Below are positions 36,004 through 43,890 of a stretch of 64,000 nucleotides of DNA, piece by piece. The stretch lies in contig NZ_CP109486.1 of NCBI RefSeq assembly GCF_035918235.1, forward strand, positions 62,001-126,000. Direction: 5' to 3'. Position 1 is the stretch's first letter. The number at the start of each line of letters is the position of its first letter. The notes under the pieces were generated by a model that saw nothing but the letters and a program-made list of their open reading frames with translations, was not told the origin of the DNA and searched no databases. This DNA is from Streptomyces sp. NBC_01445. GTDB taxonomy: Bacteria > Actinomycetota > Actinomycetes > Streptomycetales > Streptomycetaceae. The position numbers and the translations under genes were made by a program.

Positions 36004-36564
36004 GTGGAAAATTCCACCCCGGTCGTCCCGGCCGCGGACATGCCGTCCACGAATTCCACCCGGCCGCACCCCGCGTGGAACGACCCGGAGGACGTTCACG
36101 GCCAGGCCCACTCGCCGCACCTCCAACGGTCGCAGTGAGCGGCGTCGGAACGGGAGCGGGGTATACCCCAAACAGTGACCCACGGTGGAAAATTGCAGGT
36201 CACAGCGTTCCACCCCTCTAGGAAGCGGACGTCCACCAACGCGAAGTCGGGCAGCCGTTAGGCAACTCCAGCCGCTCCGAGCGGAGCGAGTAGGGCAGCG
36301 GATGTGTGCCACACAGCAATGCTGGAAGAGCTGTCCTTTGCGCATTCCACCCCGCCGACGCGCATGCTCTGCTGCAGCAACTGCCGGATTCCACCGGGTG
36401 GAACGTCAGCCGGTTTCCTCGCTCGAACCGCGCCGCCGCATCTCGCCGATGTACTTGCGCACCGTGCCCTCTGCGTAGCCGGACAGTGCGGCAAGCTCGG
36501 GAGCGAGCGCCTTCGCGGACTTCCCCTGGGACTCCGGCGGCAACTGCCGGTAGTGGAATTCCAC
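36004..36564. repeat. Dense TTCCACC/GGTGGAA repeat cluster with palindromes
   Basis: Motifs: GTGGAA-AA-TTCCAC at 36004-36017; TTCCACC at 36054, 36208 and 36345; GTGGAA at 36075; GGTGGAA at 36184; TTCCACC-G-GGTGGAA at 36389-36403; and GTGGAATTCCAC, a perfect palindrome inside the next gene, at 36553-36564. Spacing is irregular, unlike iterons. The cluster covers the 3' end of the DUF2637 gene and the gap beyond it. A partition-like, transfer (clt-like) or operator site is possible. Confidence 0.65.
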
Positions 36565-38004
36565 CAGGTCGATCCCCGACGGCTTCGCTTCAGTCGGCGC
36601 TGCTCCGCTCGGCTCGGGCTCGGCGAGCGTCCCGGTGCCGGCGGCAGGTGCTTCGCCCGTCGGCTCGGCCGCAGGCGCTTCCTGACTCTGCGACCGCTCC
36701 AGCTCGCTGATACGCATCTGGACTGCGACCCGCCCCGCATCCTCGGCCCGGCTGGCATTCACCGGAGCCTGGTCCCCCACTGCCACTCCACGAGCGGCCT
36801 CCGCCTCCCGGTTGGCGGCCATCACGTACGGGGCGAGGTATTCGGGAGCGAGCGGGCGGCCGTACTGGTCGGCGACGTCGTACTGCTCCAGCAGGTACAA
36901 GGACAGCTCATCAGCATCCGGCTCGTATCCCTGGTCCGTTGCGAACTGCTCTGCAGCGGACCGATAGAAGGACGCCCACTCCTTGTCAGGCTCACCACCC
37001 GATGCATCAGGCACCGGGGCCTGATGCTCTTGCTCCTGCGGGTGCGGCACCGGCATTCGCTCGGGATGCTCCTCGTGCCAGCTCTGGTGCTCCTGTTCCA
37101 ACGCGACCATGGGCGGCTCCACCTCGGCGTCGTGGTCGCCCGGATGCTGCGTCTGGCGAGGCGCAGCGAACCCGTGGCTCGGCGCCGTCTGCGCGAGCAC
37201 CCCAGCAGCAGGCTCCACCCGCACGACCTGCTGATCCAGTTGTGGCGCCTGCGGACGGCGCGGCAGCAACTGCGGCTCGACGCCCGCGGCGACGAGCCCG
37301 GCCGGAGCCATCTCCGCGAGCGGCACCCCGTAGCGCGCCAGGCGCAGCGGCATCAGGGACTCGACGGGAGCCTTGCGGCGCCAGGCGCGGCCGAAGCGGG
37401 ACCGCAGCCGCGCCTGGTAGACGAGCCGCTCCTGCTCCAGCTTGATGACGGCCTCGTAGCTGCGCAGCTCCCACAGCTTCATGCGGCGCCACAGCAGGAA
37501 CGTGGGCAGTGGGGAGAGCAGCCAGCGCGTGAGGCGCACGCCCTCCATGTGCTTGTCGGCCGTGATGTCGGCGATCCGGCCCACCGCGTGCCGCGCCGCC
37601 TCGACCGAGACGACGAACAGGATCGGGATGACGGCGTGCATGCCGACGCCGAGCGGGTCCGGCCACGCGGCCGCGCCGTTGAACGCGATCGTCGCGGCGG
37701 TCAGCAGCCACGCCGTCTGGCGCAGCAGCGGGAACGGTATCCGGATCCAGGTCAGCAGCAGGTCCAGGGCGAGCAGTACGCAGATACCCGCGTCGATGCC
37801 AATCGGGAACACATAACTGAAGTTCCCGAACCCCTTCTGGAGCGCGAGTGAGCGAACGGCCGCGTACGAACCCGCGAAACCGATGCCGGCGATGACCACC
37901 GCACCGGCGACGACCACGCCGATGAGTATCCGATGCGTCCGTGTCAGCTGCGGCGCGGACGCTCCACCTTCCCGCCCTGCCGCACGCTCTCCTCGCCCCC
38001 GCAC
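36406..38004 (-). CDS. DUF2637 membrane protein with C-terminal helix-turn-helix
   Basis: The product has 532 residues; GTG 38004 has GGGGGAG 8 bp upstream. A DUF2637 domain (about 20-180) contains four membrane helices (RILIGVVVAGAVVIAGIGFA, YVFPIGIDAGICVLLALDLL, WLLTAATIAFNGAAAW, AVIPILFVVSVEAARHAV). A long acidic, Pro/Glu-rich cytoplasmic linker follows. The C-terminus (about 480-530) has a helix-turn-helix (LAPELAALSGYAEGTVRKYIGEMRRR). DUF2637 proteins resemble the Spd spread proteins of Streptomyces plasmids. With repeats at its own 3' end, it may tether that DNA to the membrane. Binding is inferred. Confidence 0.75.
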   Translation of the reverse strand: MRGRGERAAGREGGASAPQLTRTHRILIGVVVAGAVVIAGIGFAGSYAAVRSLALQKGFGNFSYVFPIGIDAGICVLLALDLLLTWIRIPFPLLRQTAWLLTAATIAFNGAAAWPDPLGVGMHAVIPILFVVSVEAARHAVGRIADITADKHMEGVRLTRWLLSPLPTFLLWRRMKLWELRSYEAVIKLEQERLVYQARLRSRFGRAWRRKAPVESLMPLRLARYGVPLAEMAPAGLVAAGVEPQLLPRRPQAPQLDQQVVRVEPAAGVLAQTAPSHGFAAPRQTQHPGDHDAEVEPPMVALEQEHQSWHEEHPERMPVPHPQEQEHQAPVPDASGGEPDKEWASFYRSAAEQFATDQGYEPDADELSLYLLEQYDVADQYGRPLAPEYLAPYVMAANREAEAARGVAVGDQAPVNASRAEDAGRVAVQMRISELERSQSQEAPAAEPTGEAPAAGTGTLAEPEPSGAAPTEAKPSGIDLVEFHYRQLPPESQGKSAKALAPELAALSGYAEGTVRKYIGEMRRRGSSEETG

Positions 38005-38068
38005 GCCCGGTACTCCCCCGCCGTCAGCTGGTCAACTCGCCCATCACACTTCACTTTTGCACACCCGG

Positions 38069-38557
38069 TCAGGTCACGACACATGGAATCAATAACTGTC
38101 CAACTGGACACCGGTTGATCCTGACGACAGTGGCCTCGGAATTGCACCAGACGGGGCCTTCTACGGAAATGGCGAGAGTCCCCGGACCAGGGCCGTGCCC
38201 TTGGGAGGCGATGTACTCGACGTACGTGGCGGTCGTGCAGGGCTTCGTGACGCGGGCCATGGCGGCGCACCATCGTTCGAACATGCCGCGCTGGGAACGG
38301 TAGTTGCTGTCAGCGTTCTTCGGCGCGGACTGTTCGTCCATGCGCCGTGCGGTGGCTTCGGAGACGTAGAAGTCGCGCTCGCTGTAGCTGGGCCGTGTCG
38401 TGGCGGGGAGTTCGCCGGGACGCAGGATCGTGTGCCGGTCGACGAGCGGCCGCGGCGGGGCCTGCGATCTCGGGGAGGTCTGGAAGGCGGTCTCCGTCGA
38501 CGAGCTCCGCGTGACAACCTCGGTTGGCTCCCCCGGGTCGTCCGCGTCGGACCCCTC
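38069..38557 (-). pseudogene. 5' remnant of a tyrosine recombinase/integrase
   Basis: Read on the minus strand, an open frame from 38557 encodes a sequence typical of Streptomyces integrase N-termini (RPSYSERDFYVSEATARRM, then NYRSQRGMFERWCAAMARV and ATYVEYIASQGHGPGPGTL, the core-binding domain). Similarity stops near 38173 and a stop follows at 38069. The catalytic domain is missing. The only in-frame ATG is at 38341, inside the homology. Confidence 0.6.
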
Positions 38558-38584
38558 TCAGACAATCAGGTACGTATACGACAA

Positions 38585-38590
38585 ATTATA
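38585..38590 (-). promoter_or_regulatory. TATAAT-like -10 box upstream of integrase remnant
   Basis: The minus strand reads CGTATAATTTG in an unusually A/T-rich patch (38571-38591), where TATACG is also directly repeated. It lies about 28 bp above the open frame of the recombinase remnant. No convincing -35 is seen. Confidence 0.35.
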
Positions 38591-38647
38591 CGAGGGTGAT
38601 CACGATCCGGTTCCGCGGCGTAGCCGGCTGAGGGGGAATCAAGGGGA

Positions 38648-39058
38648 CTAGTGCGACTGCGGCTTGCACCTGGGGCAGGGGATCAGTTCCGTCAGCAGGG
38701 CTTCGTACAGGGTGATAGTCTCCGGCCCGCTCGTCGGGCGGCAACGTTTGTCCAGCCCCGTGTGATAGACGGTGCCTCTCCCTGTGGGGCCGCTGGGAGC
38801 ATGCCGCCACTGCGAGGCGACCACTGTCGTCTCCAACTGATCCAAGTGCCGCTGCACTTGCTCCAGTTCAGCTTTCAGTTCCTGCTGACGTGTGCGAAGC
38901 CGTGTGCGTGCGTCGGCGGCAGATTCCATCTCGGCTTCGGTCCTCTCGCGGTGAGCAGGGGCGCCGGCGGGGCGCCCCTCGCGAACGTACACCGTGAGCC
39001 ATCTCCACCGACCGTGGTTCTCGAGGGTCACTCTGTGCTGCGCCGGATGTGAGCTCAT
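38648..39058 (-). CDS. DUF6233-like small protein
   Basis: The product has 136 residues, starting at ATG 39058. A WRWLTVYVREGRPAG beta segment precedes a coiled coil (ADARTRLRTRQQELKAELEQVQRHLDQLETTV). The C-terminus has spaced Cys (KRCRPT, then IPCPRCKPQ), possibly a zinc site. The order resembles the DUF6233 family of Streptomyces, of unknown function. It ends about 50 bp from the A/T-rich patch. Confidence 0.6.
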   Translation of the reverse strand: MSSHPAQHRVTLENHGRWRWLTVYVREGRPAGAPAHRERTEAEMESAADARTRLRTRQQELKAELEQVQRHLDQLETTVVASQWRHAPSGPTGRGTVYHTGLDKRCRPTSGPETITLYEALLTELIPCPRCKPQSH

Positions 39059-39294
39059 CGCGGGCCAGACATGATGATCCCCGCGGCGCTCAGGGCGGCA
39101 ACACGGGGACCGTTCGATGCGTTCGATTCTTCGTCAGGAGCGATCCTAAGCCGCTGTTCTCGTCGAGGCGATCAACGACGCTGACGAGGCTCCTCGACGA
39201 ACTTGGCTCCAGCGGAGCCGACGACGAGACGCGTGCGACCGCAGAGGAGACAGCCCGGCTGCTCCGCGCGGCCATGGGATTCCCCGCCGGCTGA
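39049..39294 (+). CDS. Possible short gene
   Basis: The product would have 81 residues, GTG start. The C-terminal part is helical (TTLTRLLDELGSSGADDETRATAEETARLLRAAMG), but no ribosome site or homology is evident. It overlaps the start of the previous gene on the other strand. Otherwise the gap 39059-39359 holds nothing I can name. Confidence 0.25.
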   Translation: MSSSRARHDDPRGAQGGNTGTVRCVRFFVRSDPKPLFSSRRSTTLTRLLDELGSSGADDETRATAEETARLLRAAMGFPAG

Positions 39295-39359
39295 ACAGCT
39301 CCTCGGCGTATTTCGCCAACTCGCTGTCCCGGACGGCGGGCAGGCTCCATGCTCCTGAC

Positions 39360-40796
39360 GTGGCAGTCTCACTCCGGCGCAAGCGCGAGGCCCCCCGGGG
39401 CCGGTACACACCGAACCTCTGGCCCGTCTGGTTCGTGGCACTCGTGGCGCTGATAGCCGCCGGTGCCCTCGGCTGGGTCATCTACCACTACGCCTACGAC
39501 CACTTCGCGCAGGCGGCCGCCGACCAGAAGCCGCCCAAGCCGGTCAACATCAATGACGTCCTCAAAGCCACCGTGACGGCCCTGACCCTGATCGGTGCCG
39601 TCCTCGCCGGTCTCTACGCCTACCGCAAACAGCTCCTCGCCGAGGGCGACGCACACCGCGCGGACGCAAGTCAGCTCGCCGACCGCTACACCACCGCTGC
39701 CGAACAGCTCGGTCACGACCAAGCCGCGGTCCGCCTCGCCGGCGTCTACGCCCTCGCCCGCCTCGCCGACGACTGGGCAGAACAACGCCAGGTCTGCATC
39801 GACGTCCTGTGCGCCTACCTCCGCATGCCCTACGAACCCGACCCCTCGTTGCCCGGCCACAAAGAAGGGGAACGCGAGGTCCGCCACACCATCATCCAAG
39901 TCATCCGCGACCACCTACAGGAGCCGGACGCGGCTACCGCCTGGTGCCTGCATGACTTCAACTTCACTGGCGCGGTCTTCGACGGCGGCACCTTCGATGC
40001 CAGCCACTTTCGAGGAAAGATCACCTTCTTCGACGCGAAGTTCAGCAGCGGCACCGTCAGCTTCAGCGGCGCGGAGTTCAGCGGCCCCACCGTCTACTTC
40101 GTCGGCGCAGAGTTCAGCGGCGGCACCGTCTACTTCGCCTCCGCGGAGTTCAGCAGCCCCAACGTCTACTTCGACGACGCAACATTCAGCAGCGGCGACG
40201 TCTACTTCGACGACGCGACATTCAGCGGCTTTGTCAGCTTTATCGACGCGACGTTCAGCGGCAGCGCCGTCAGCTTCACCGGCGCGACGTTCAGCGCCGG
40301 CACCGTCTACTTCGGCGACGCGACGTTCAGCGCCGGCACCGTCCACTTCGGCGTCGCGACATTCAGCGGCAGCACCGTCCACTTTGTCGACTCGACATTC
40401 AGCGGCAGCCTCGTCAACTTCAGCGGCGCGACGTTCAGCGGCAGCCTCGTCAACTTCGGGGACGCGGAGTTCAGCGCCGGCACCGTCCACTTCGGCGACG
40501 CGACATTCAGCGCCGGCACCGTCAGCTTCGGCGACGCGACGTTCAGCGGCAGCACCGTCAGCTTCACAAGCACGACGTTCAGCGGCAGCACCGTCAGCTT
40601 CGGCGACGCGACGCTCAGCGCCGGCACCGTCAGCTTCGGCGACGCGACGTTCAGCGCCGGCACCGTCAGCTTCGGCGGCGCGACGCTCAGCGCCGGCACC
40701 GTCAGCTTCGGCGGCGGCACCACTGGCTTCGCCGCCGCCAGGTTCAGCGGTACCACGTTTGAGTGGGGCCCTCTGGCAGTACCGGCGGGCGCCTAG
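39360..40796 (+). CDS. Membrane-anchored pentapeptide-repeat protein
   Basis: The product has 478 residues. Two membrane helices (LWPVWFVALVALIAAGALGWVIY, ATVTALTLIGAVLAGLYAY) are followed by a conserved helical segment (TTAAEQLGHDQAAVRLAGVYALARLA). From about residue 200 come more than 20 tandem copies of an 11-residue unit (such as ATFSGSTVSFG), equal to two pentapeptide-type beta-helix turns. The C-terminus caps it (FSGTTFEWGPL). The 33-bp DNA repeat probably lets copy number vary. The family is common in Streptomyces; the function is unknown. Confidence 0.8.
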   Translation: MAVSLRRKREAPRGRYTPNLWPVWFVALVALIAAGALGWVIYHYAYDHFAQAAADQKPPKPVNINDVLKATVTALTLIGAVLAGLYAYRKQLLAEGDAHRADASQLADRYTTAAEQLGHDQAAVRLAGVYALARLADDWAEQRQVCIDVLCAYLRMPYEPDPSLPGHKEGEREVRHTIIQVIRDHLQEPDAATAWCLHDFNFTGAVFDGGTFDASHFRGKITFFDAKFSSGTVSFSGAEFSGPTVYFVGAEFSGGTVYFASAEFSSPNVYFDDATFSSGDVYFDDATFSGFVSFIDATFSGSAVSFTGATFSAGTVYFGDATFSAGTVHFGVATFSGSTVHFVDSTFSGSLVNFSGATFSGSLVNFGDAEFSAGTVHFGDATFSAGTVSFGDATFSGSTVSFTSTTFSGSTVSFGDATLSAGTVSFGDATFSAGTVSFGGATLSAGTVSFGGGTTGFAAARFSGTTFEWGPLAVPAGA

Positions 40797-40810
40797 ACCG
40801 CCGTCGCACT

Positions 40811-40833
40811 TGTCCCGTCTCAAATGATCTGGT
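40811..40833 (+). repeat. Left terminal inverted repeat
   Basis: TGTCCCGTCTCA, then AAT, then GATCTGGT; preceded directly by GCACT. Starts with TGT as IS21-family ends do. Confidence 0.7.
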
Positions 40834-40997
40834 TCGAAACCGCGGCGGTGACCTGGGGCGACCAGAACGGTTGAGACACCTTGGTGGCCGAAAATCTCAG
40901 TTGATCTGGACCCTCGCCTATGAATACTGGCTGTCGTCTCGGTTGATCTGGTCTGCTTCCGGCGTTTCGAATGGGACTGGTGGAAGGGCTCGCGAGT

Positions 40998-41894
40998 ATG
41001 ACCATGCACGATGACCAAGTGGACGTGACCACCGAAACTGTTGCGACCTTGATCCAGGAACAGTTCCCTCAGTGGAGCGGCAAGGAAATCCGACTCCTGC
41101 AGTCGACCGGGACGGTCAACGCCGTCTTCCGCATCGGGAACGACCTCTCGGCACGTTTCCCGCTTCGTCTGGCCGGTGCCGCCGAGACGCTGGCGGTTCT
41201 GAAGCAGGAAGCCCGGGCGAGCGCGGAGTTGGCGCAGGTGTCTCGGTTCCCCGCCCCGGAACCCGTCGCCCTGGGAGAGCCTGGAGCGGGCTACCCCATG
41301 CCGTGGTCAGTCCAGACGTGGCTGCCGGGAACGGTCTCCTCGGACGCCGACCCGAGTGGGTCGGACGCTTTTGCACAGGACCTTGCGGCCTTCATCTCCG
41401 CCCTGCGGGAGGCCGAGACGCGGGGGCGGCACTTCAGCGGCGAAGGTCGTGGCGGCGTTCTCACTCACCACGACGGTTGGATGGAGAAGTGCTTCGAGGA
41501 GAGCGAGGAGCTGCTCGACGTGCGCCGGCTCCGCCACATGTGGAGCCACCTGCGGGAGTTGCCACGCGCGGGTGCCGACGTGATGAGCCATGGTGACCTG
41601 ATCCCCGGCAATGTACTGGTCACGGGCGACCGGCTCAGCGGCGTACTCGACACCGGCGGCTTCAGCCCGGCCGACCCCGCGCTGGATCTGGTCAGTGCCT
41701 GGCACCTGCTGCAGCAGGGGCCGCGGGAAGTGCTCCGGCGGACACTGGGCTGTGACGATCTCGAGTGGGAGCGCGGCAGGGCATGGGCGTTCCAGCAGGC
41801 GATGGGCGCTGTCTGGTACTACGTCGAGAGCAATCCGGCGATGAGCAGGATGGGACGCCGGACACTCGACCGCATCCTGGAGGCGATGGAGTGA
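40998..41894 (+). CDS. Aminoglycoside-phosphotransferase-fold kinase
   Basis: The product has 298 residues; ATG 40998 has GGAAGGG 9 bp upstream. The APH/choline kinase fold shows the Brenner motif (SHGDLIPGNVL, catalytic Asp at about 199) and the metal site (GVLDTGGFSP). The N-lobe (STGTVNAVFRIGNDLSARFPLR) replaces the usual nucleotide loop. It could phosphorylate an antibiotic or a small metabolite; the substrate cannot be told. It is the only gene between the inverted repeats, so it travels as cargo. Confidence 0.78.
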   Translation: MTMHDDQVDVTTETVATLIQEQFPQWSGKEIRLLQSTGTVNAVFRIGNDLSARFPLRLAGAAETLAVLKQEARASAELAQVSRFPAPEPVALGEPGAGYPMPWSVQTWLPGTVSSDADPSGSDAFAQDLAAFISALREAETRGRHFSGEGRGGVLTHHDGWMEKCFEESEELLDVRRLRHMWSHLRELPRAGADVMSHGDLIPGNVLVTGDRLSGVLDTGGFSPADPALDLVSAWHLLQQGPREVLRRTLGCDDLEWERGRAWAFQQAMGAVWYYVESNPAMSRMGRRTLDRILEAME

Positions 41895-42015
41895 TGTCGC
41901 CCAGGCTGCAGGCCGTGCCCAAGACGATCGCTTGCCTCTCCCGCCGACAGCAGCACCAACGGGACCGGATGAACTGAGACGACGAGCGAATCGGACCAGA
42001 TCATTTGAGACAAGG

Positions 42016-42038
42016 ACCAGATCGGCTGAGACGGGACA
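42016..42038 (-). repeat. Right terminal inverted repeat
   Basis: ACCAGATC, GGC, TGAGACGGGACA; followed directly by GCACT (42039-42043). Another internal copy, ACCAGATCATTTGAGAC at 41995-42011, is the exact complement of the left-end version. Confidence 0.7.
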
Positions 42039-42074
42039 GCACTGCTCAGCTCCGCCTTCGTGGTGGTCGTCGCC

Positions 42075-42100
42075 GTCCAGAAACCGATCGGTTCCTGGAC
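42075..42100. repeat. 26-bp near-perfect palindrome
   Basis: GTCCAG-A-AACCGA at the left and TCGGTT-C-CTGGAC at the right: 12 of 13 arm positions pair, with no spacer. It lies 32 bp outside the right target duplication of the phosphotransferase element. It could be a dyad operator or a recombination site. No gene overlaps it convincingly. Confidence 0.55.
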
Positions 42101-42248
42101 AACTCCTCACATGCCCCCGACACCGGTATCGATGAGTGCAACAACACTGTCCACCAAGGTTGGCTGGCCGCGAACCGAGCGAGGTAGTCAGTCAGGGGCG
42201 TACGGGGAGAGCGTTACGAAACCTTCGGGCATGGCAGACTGCCTCTCG

Positions 42249-42360
42249 TTGCGGGCAGATATACCGCAACCACTCCTGCACCCGTCTGGGCGCGGGAGTT
42301 CTTCGTTTCAGGGGTAGCTCTTGTCCCCCGTGGCCCTGGTCCCAGCGACCGGGGCCTTTC
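42249..42360 (+). promoter_or_regulatory. Structured leader with terminator-like hairpin
   Basis: Three stems occur in series: TTGCGG/CCGCAA (42249-42269); ACTCCTGCACCC with GGGCGCGGGAGT (42272-42299), followed by TCTTCGTTT; and GGCCC-T-GGTC with GACC-G-GGGCC (42332-42356), followed by TTTC. The last two look like intrinsic terminators. They sit just before a GTG start, so this may be an attenuated leader, or tandem terminators of an upstream unit. Confidence 0.45.
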
Positions 42361-42377
42361 TCGTTCTCGGAGGTCCC

Positions 42378-42785
42378 GTGTTCGTCGTGTCGGCGGAGCT
42401 GTTCGTTGGCTCCTTGGCTCTCGTGCCGTGCGTTCTAGGTCTAGCTGTGGTTGTAGGTCTGGCAGTTCTGTTGCTCCTTCTGGTCCGGCCGGTGCTGGCC
42501 AAGACCCGGGCCCAGGACGTGCCTGCCGCCCTCGTCGGGCTCAGCCAGATCATTGCCTCCCTGTCCTGCTTTCTCCCCTGGGGCAAGTGGCGTCCACCCG
42601 CTCAGGACTCACCGGTTTCAACCGAGCAACGGGAAGTGGTTCAGCCTGGCCGATCCTCTTCCTCTACCACCACAATCACTGAATACCTGATGGTGGTGCG
42701 CCCGTGTCAGTCGGAGAGGAACGGTTTCGCAGCGCAGCTCTCTGCGCTGTCCCACGAGCATGAGGGGGAAGTAGACGGTGTCTGA
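42378..42785 (+). CDS. Small membrane protein
   Basis: The product has 135 residues; GTG 42378 follows CGGAGG. A hydrophobic N-terminus (FVVSAELFVGSLALVPCVLG, VVVGLAVLLLLLV) precedes a short helix (DVPAALVGLSQIIASLSCFLPWG). After about residue 75 the sequence is low in character (PGRSSSSTTTITEY), so the natural end may lie earlier and the tail may have shifted frame. It overlaps the next GTG by 8 bp. Confidence 0.5.
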   Translation: MFVVSAELFVGSLALVPCVLGLAVVVGLAVLLLLLVRPVLAKTRAQDVPAALVGLSQIIASLSCFLPWGKWRPPAQDSPVSTEQREVVQPGRSSSSTTTITEYLMVVRPCQSERNGFAAQLSALSHEHEGEVDGV

Positions 42786-43335
42786 TGTGCTGATTCACCA
42801 CTGTGTCCATTGCGGTAAGGACCTGGCATCTTCACGCTCCGGCCGGCCGCGCCGCTTCTGTTCACCTGCCTGCAGGCAGGCGGCGTACCGCGCACGCGGC
42901 GTAGTCACGGCACCCCAGCAGACGCCAAAACACTCCTTCTGGCGAACCAGGCCTCGACCATGTCGCGCCACACCAGGGCTTCCATCACGTATGCACCCGT
43001 ACCTGGTCTGCCCATTGGTTCGCGGGCATCAGGGACTGCATCGCGCCTTGGTGGGACCTGCAAGGGGAGCGGTACGTCTGTACTGGGCAGGATGGCGAGA
43101 CGACAGCTGGAGTGGAGCAGGTGGATGGGAAGAACCAGGCCCAGTAGACCTATTCAGTGCTTGCAGCCGGTGTCTTCTCCCGCTCGGTCATACGGGCCCT
43201 TGCTTGGACACGGCATACGTCTGGACCGACGAGGTCGGCCCCACGGTGCTGGACCGCACGCTCGATCGAATGGTGCGGATGAGGCTGTCCTTTCCGTCCC
43301 CAGACATCGCAGTCCCACGGTGGCACCCCCTCTAG
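42778..43335 (+). CDS. Small treble-clef zinc-finger protein
   Basis: The product has 185 residues; GTG 42778 has GAGGGGG upstream. The N-terminal zinc finger (CVHCGKDLASSRSGRPRRFC, then SPACRQAAYRAR) is a common actinobacterial form. The remaining part has further Cys/His pairs (LVCPLVRGHQGLH, SACSRCLLPLGHTGPC), perhaps a second zinc site. It is probably a nucleic-acid or protein adaptor; no partner is evident. Confidence 0.6.
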   Translation: MSDVLIHHCVHCGKDLASSRSGRPRRFCSPACRQAAYRARGVVTAPQQTPKHSFWRTRPRPCRATPGLPSRMHPYLVCPLVRGHQGLHRALVGPARGAVRLYWAGWRDDSWSGAGGWEEPGPVDLFSACSRCLLPLGHTGPCLDTAYVWTDEVGPTVLDRTLDRMVRMRLSFPSPDIAVPRWHPL

Positions 43336-43386
43336 GCCTGGTCGCAGCTGACCGCATCGTCCATGGAGAGGGCAGTTCACCCATGC

Positions 43387-43569
43387 TTCGAAGAGGCGGT
43401 GCGCGCCACCGGAGGTGCGGAACTGACCACCCACGACGTGGGGTTGGCCATACTCGGCCCGTTACAGGAACTCGACCTCGTTGCCTATCTGCGGTTCGCG
43501 TCTGTGTACCGGGCGTTCGACTCGCTAGAGGACTTCGAGGCAGCCATCGCGGAACTACGCGAGCGGTGG
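43387..43569 (+). pseudogene. nrdR: 3' fragment of nrdR (ribonucleotide reductase regulator)
   Basis: About 60 residues match the C-terminal ATP-cone part of NrdR ([20 protein letters not shown], then [20 protein letters not shown]). The N-terminal zinc ribbon is absent and the frame runs on into unrelated sequence. Intact NrdR is about 150-180 residues. It is a transferred and broken copy. Confidence 0.75.
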
Positions 43570-43890
43570 CCTCCCGTACGACGCTGTACAGGTACGTGCC
43601 TGAGCTGGCCGCAGGTCGGGATTCCCTCGTCGCTTGCTCAGCGCCAGCGTTGCCCGCTCCTCGCCCCTGGTGGGGGGGGTGAGAACATCCCCACGCGGAA
43701 AAGTGATGCGCTTCACAAATTGCCGCTGCGTGGGGGCCGAAATTGCAGGTGGAGTGATGTCAAAGGAACTGAAAGGAAGTCAAGGCCACTGGAATCCCCG
43801 GAGAGGCTCTAGCCATGTGTGCCCATGTATAGCCACAACTGCCTGACGGGCGGCCGTTGTTTGACCTCGCCAGTACTATCGTCCGGAAGC

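Larger units (their letters stand above)
40811..42038 (+). mobile_element. Transposase-less element carrying a phosphotransferase gene
   Basis: Its ends are 23-bp inverted repeats: TGTCCCGTCTCA-N3-GATCTGGT at 40811-40833, and its complement at 42016-42038 (20/23 identical). The 5-bp sequence GCACT directly flanks both ends (40806-40810, 42039-42043), a target duplication. Subterminal repeats of the end (for example CTCAGTTGATCTGG at 40896 and GTCTCGGTTGATCTGG at 40935) resemble the multiple binding sites of IS21-type ends. The 1.2 kb interior has no transposase, only the phosphotransferase gene. Confidence 0.7.

Noticed and set aside
36004..36403. Iteron-type replication origin
   Set aside because: The repeats have irregular spacing and mixed orientation and no Rep gene is nearby. 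I kept only the repeat description.
36304..37851. 515-codon plus-strand frame
   Set aside because: Exact shadow of the DUF2637 gene. The minus-strand product has membrane helices, a ribosome site and a helix-turn-helix; the plus one is Arg/Leu-rich noise.
40020..40740. Possible CRISPR-like or tandem non-coding repeat
   Set aside because: Units are 33 bp without spacers and keep one reading frame with conserved Phe/Ala positions, so this is a coding beta-helix array.
39915..41018. Repeat-rich minus-strand frame (367 codons)
   Set aside because: It mirrors the pentapeptide-repeat gene and only reflects its 33-bp periodicity.
42240..42300. tRNA gene
   Set aside because: The stems do not form a cloverleaf and no T-arm GTTC motif is present.
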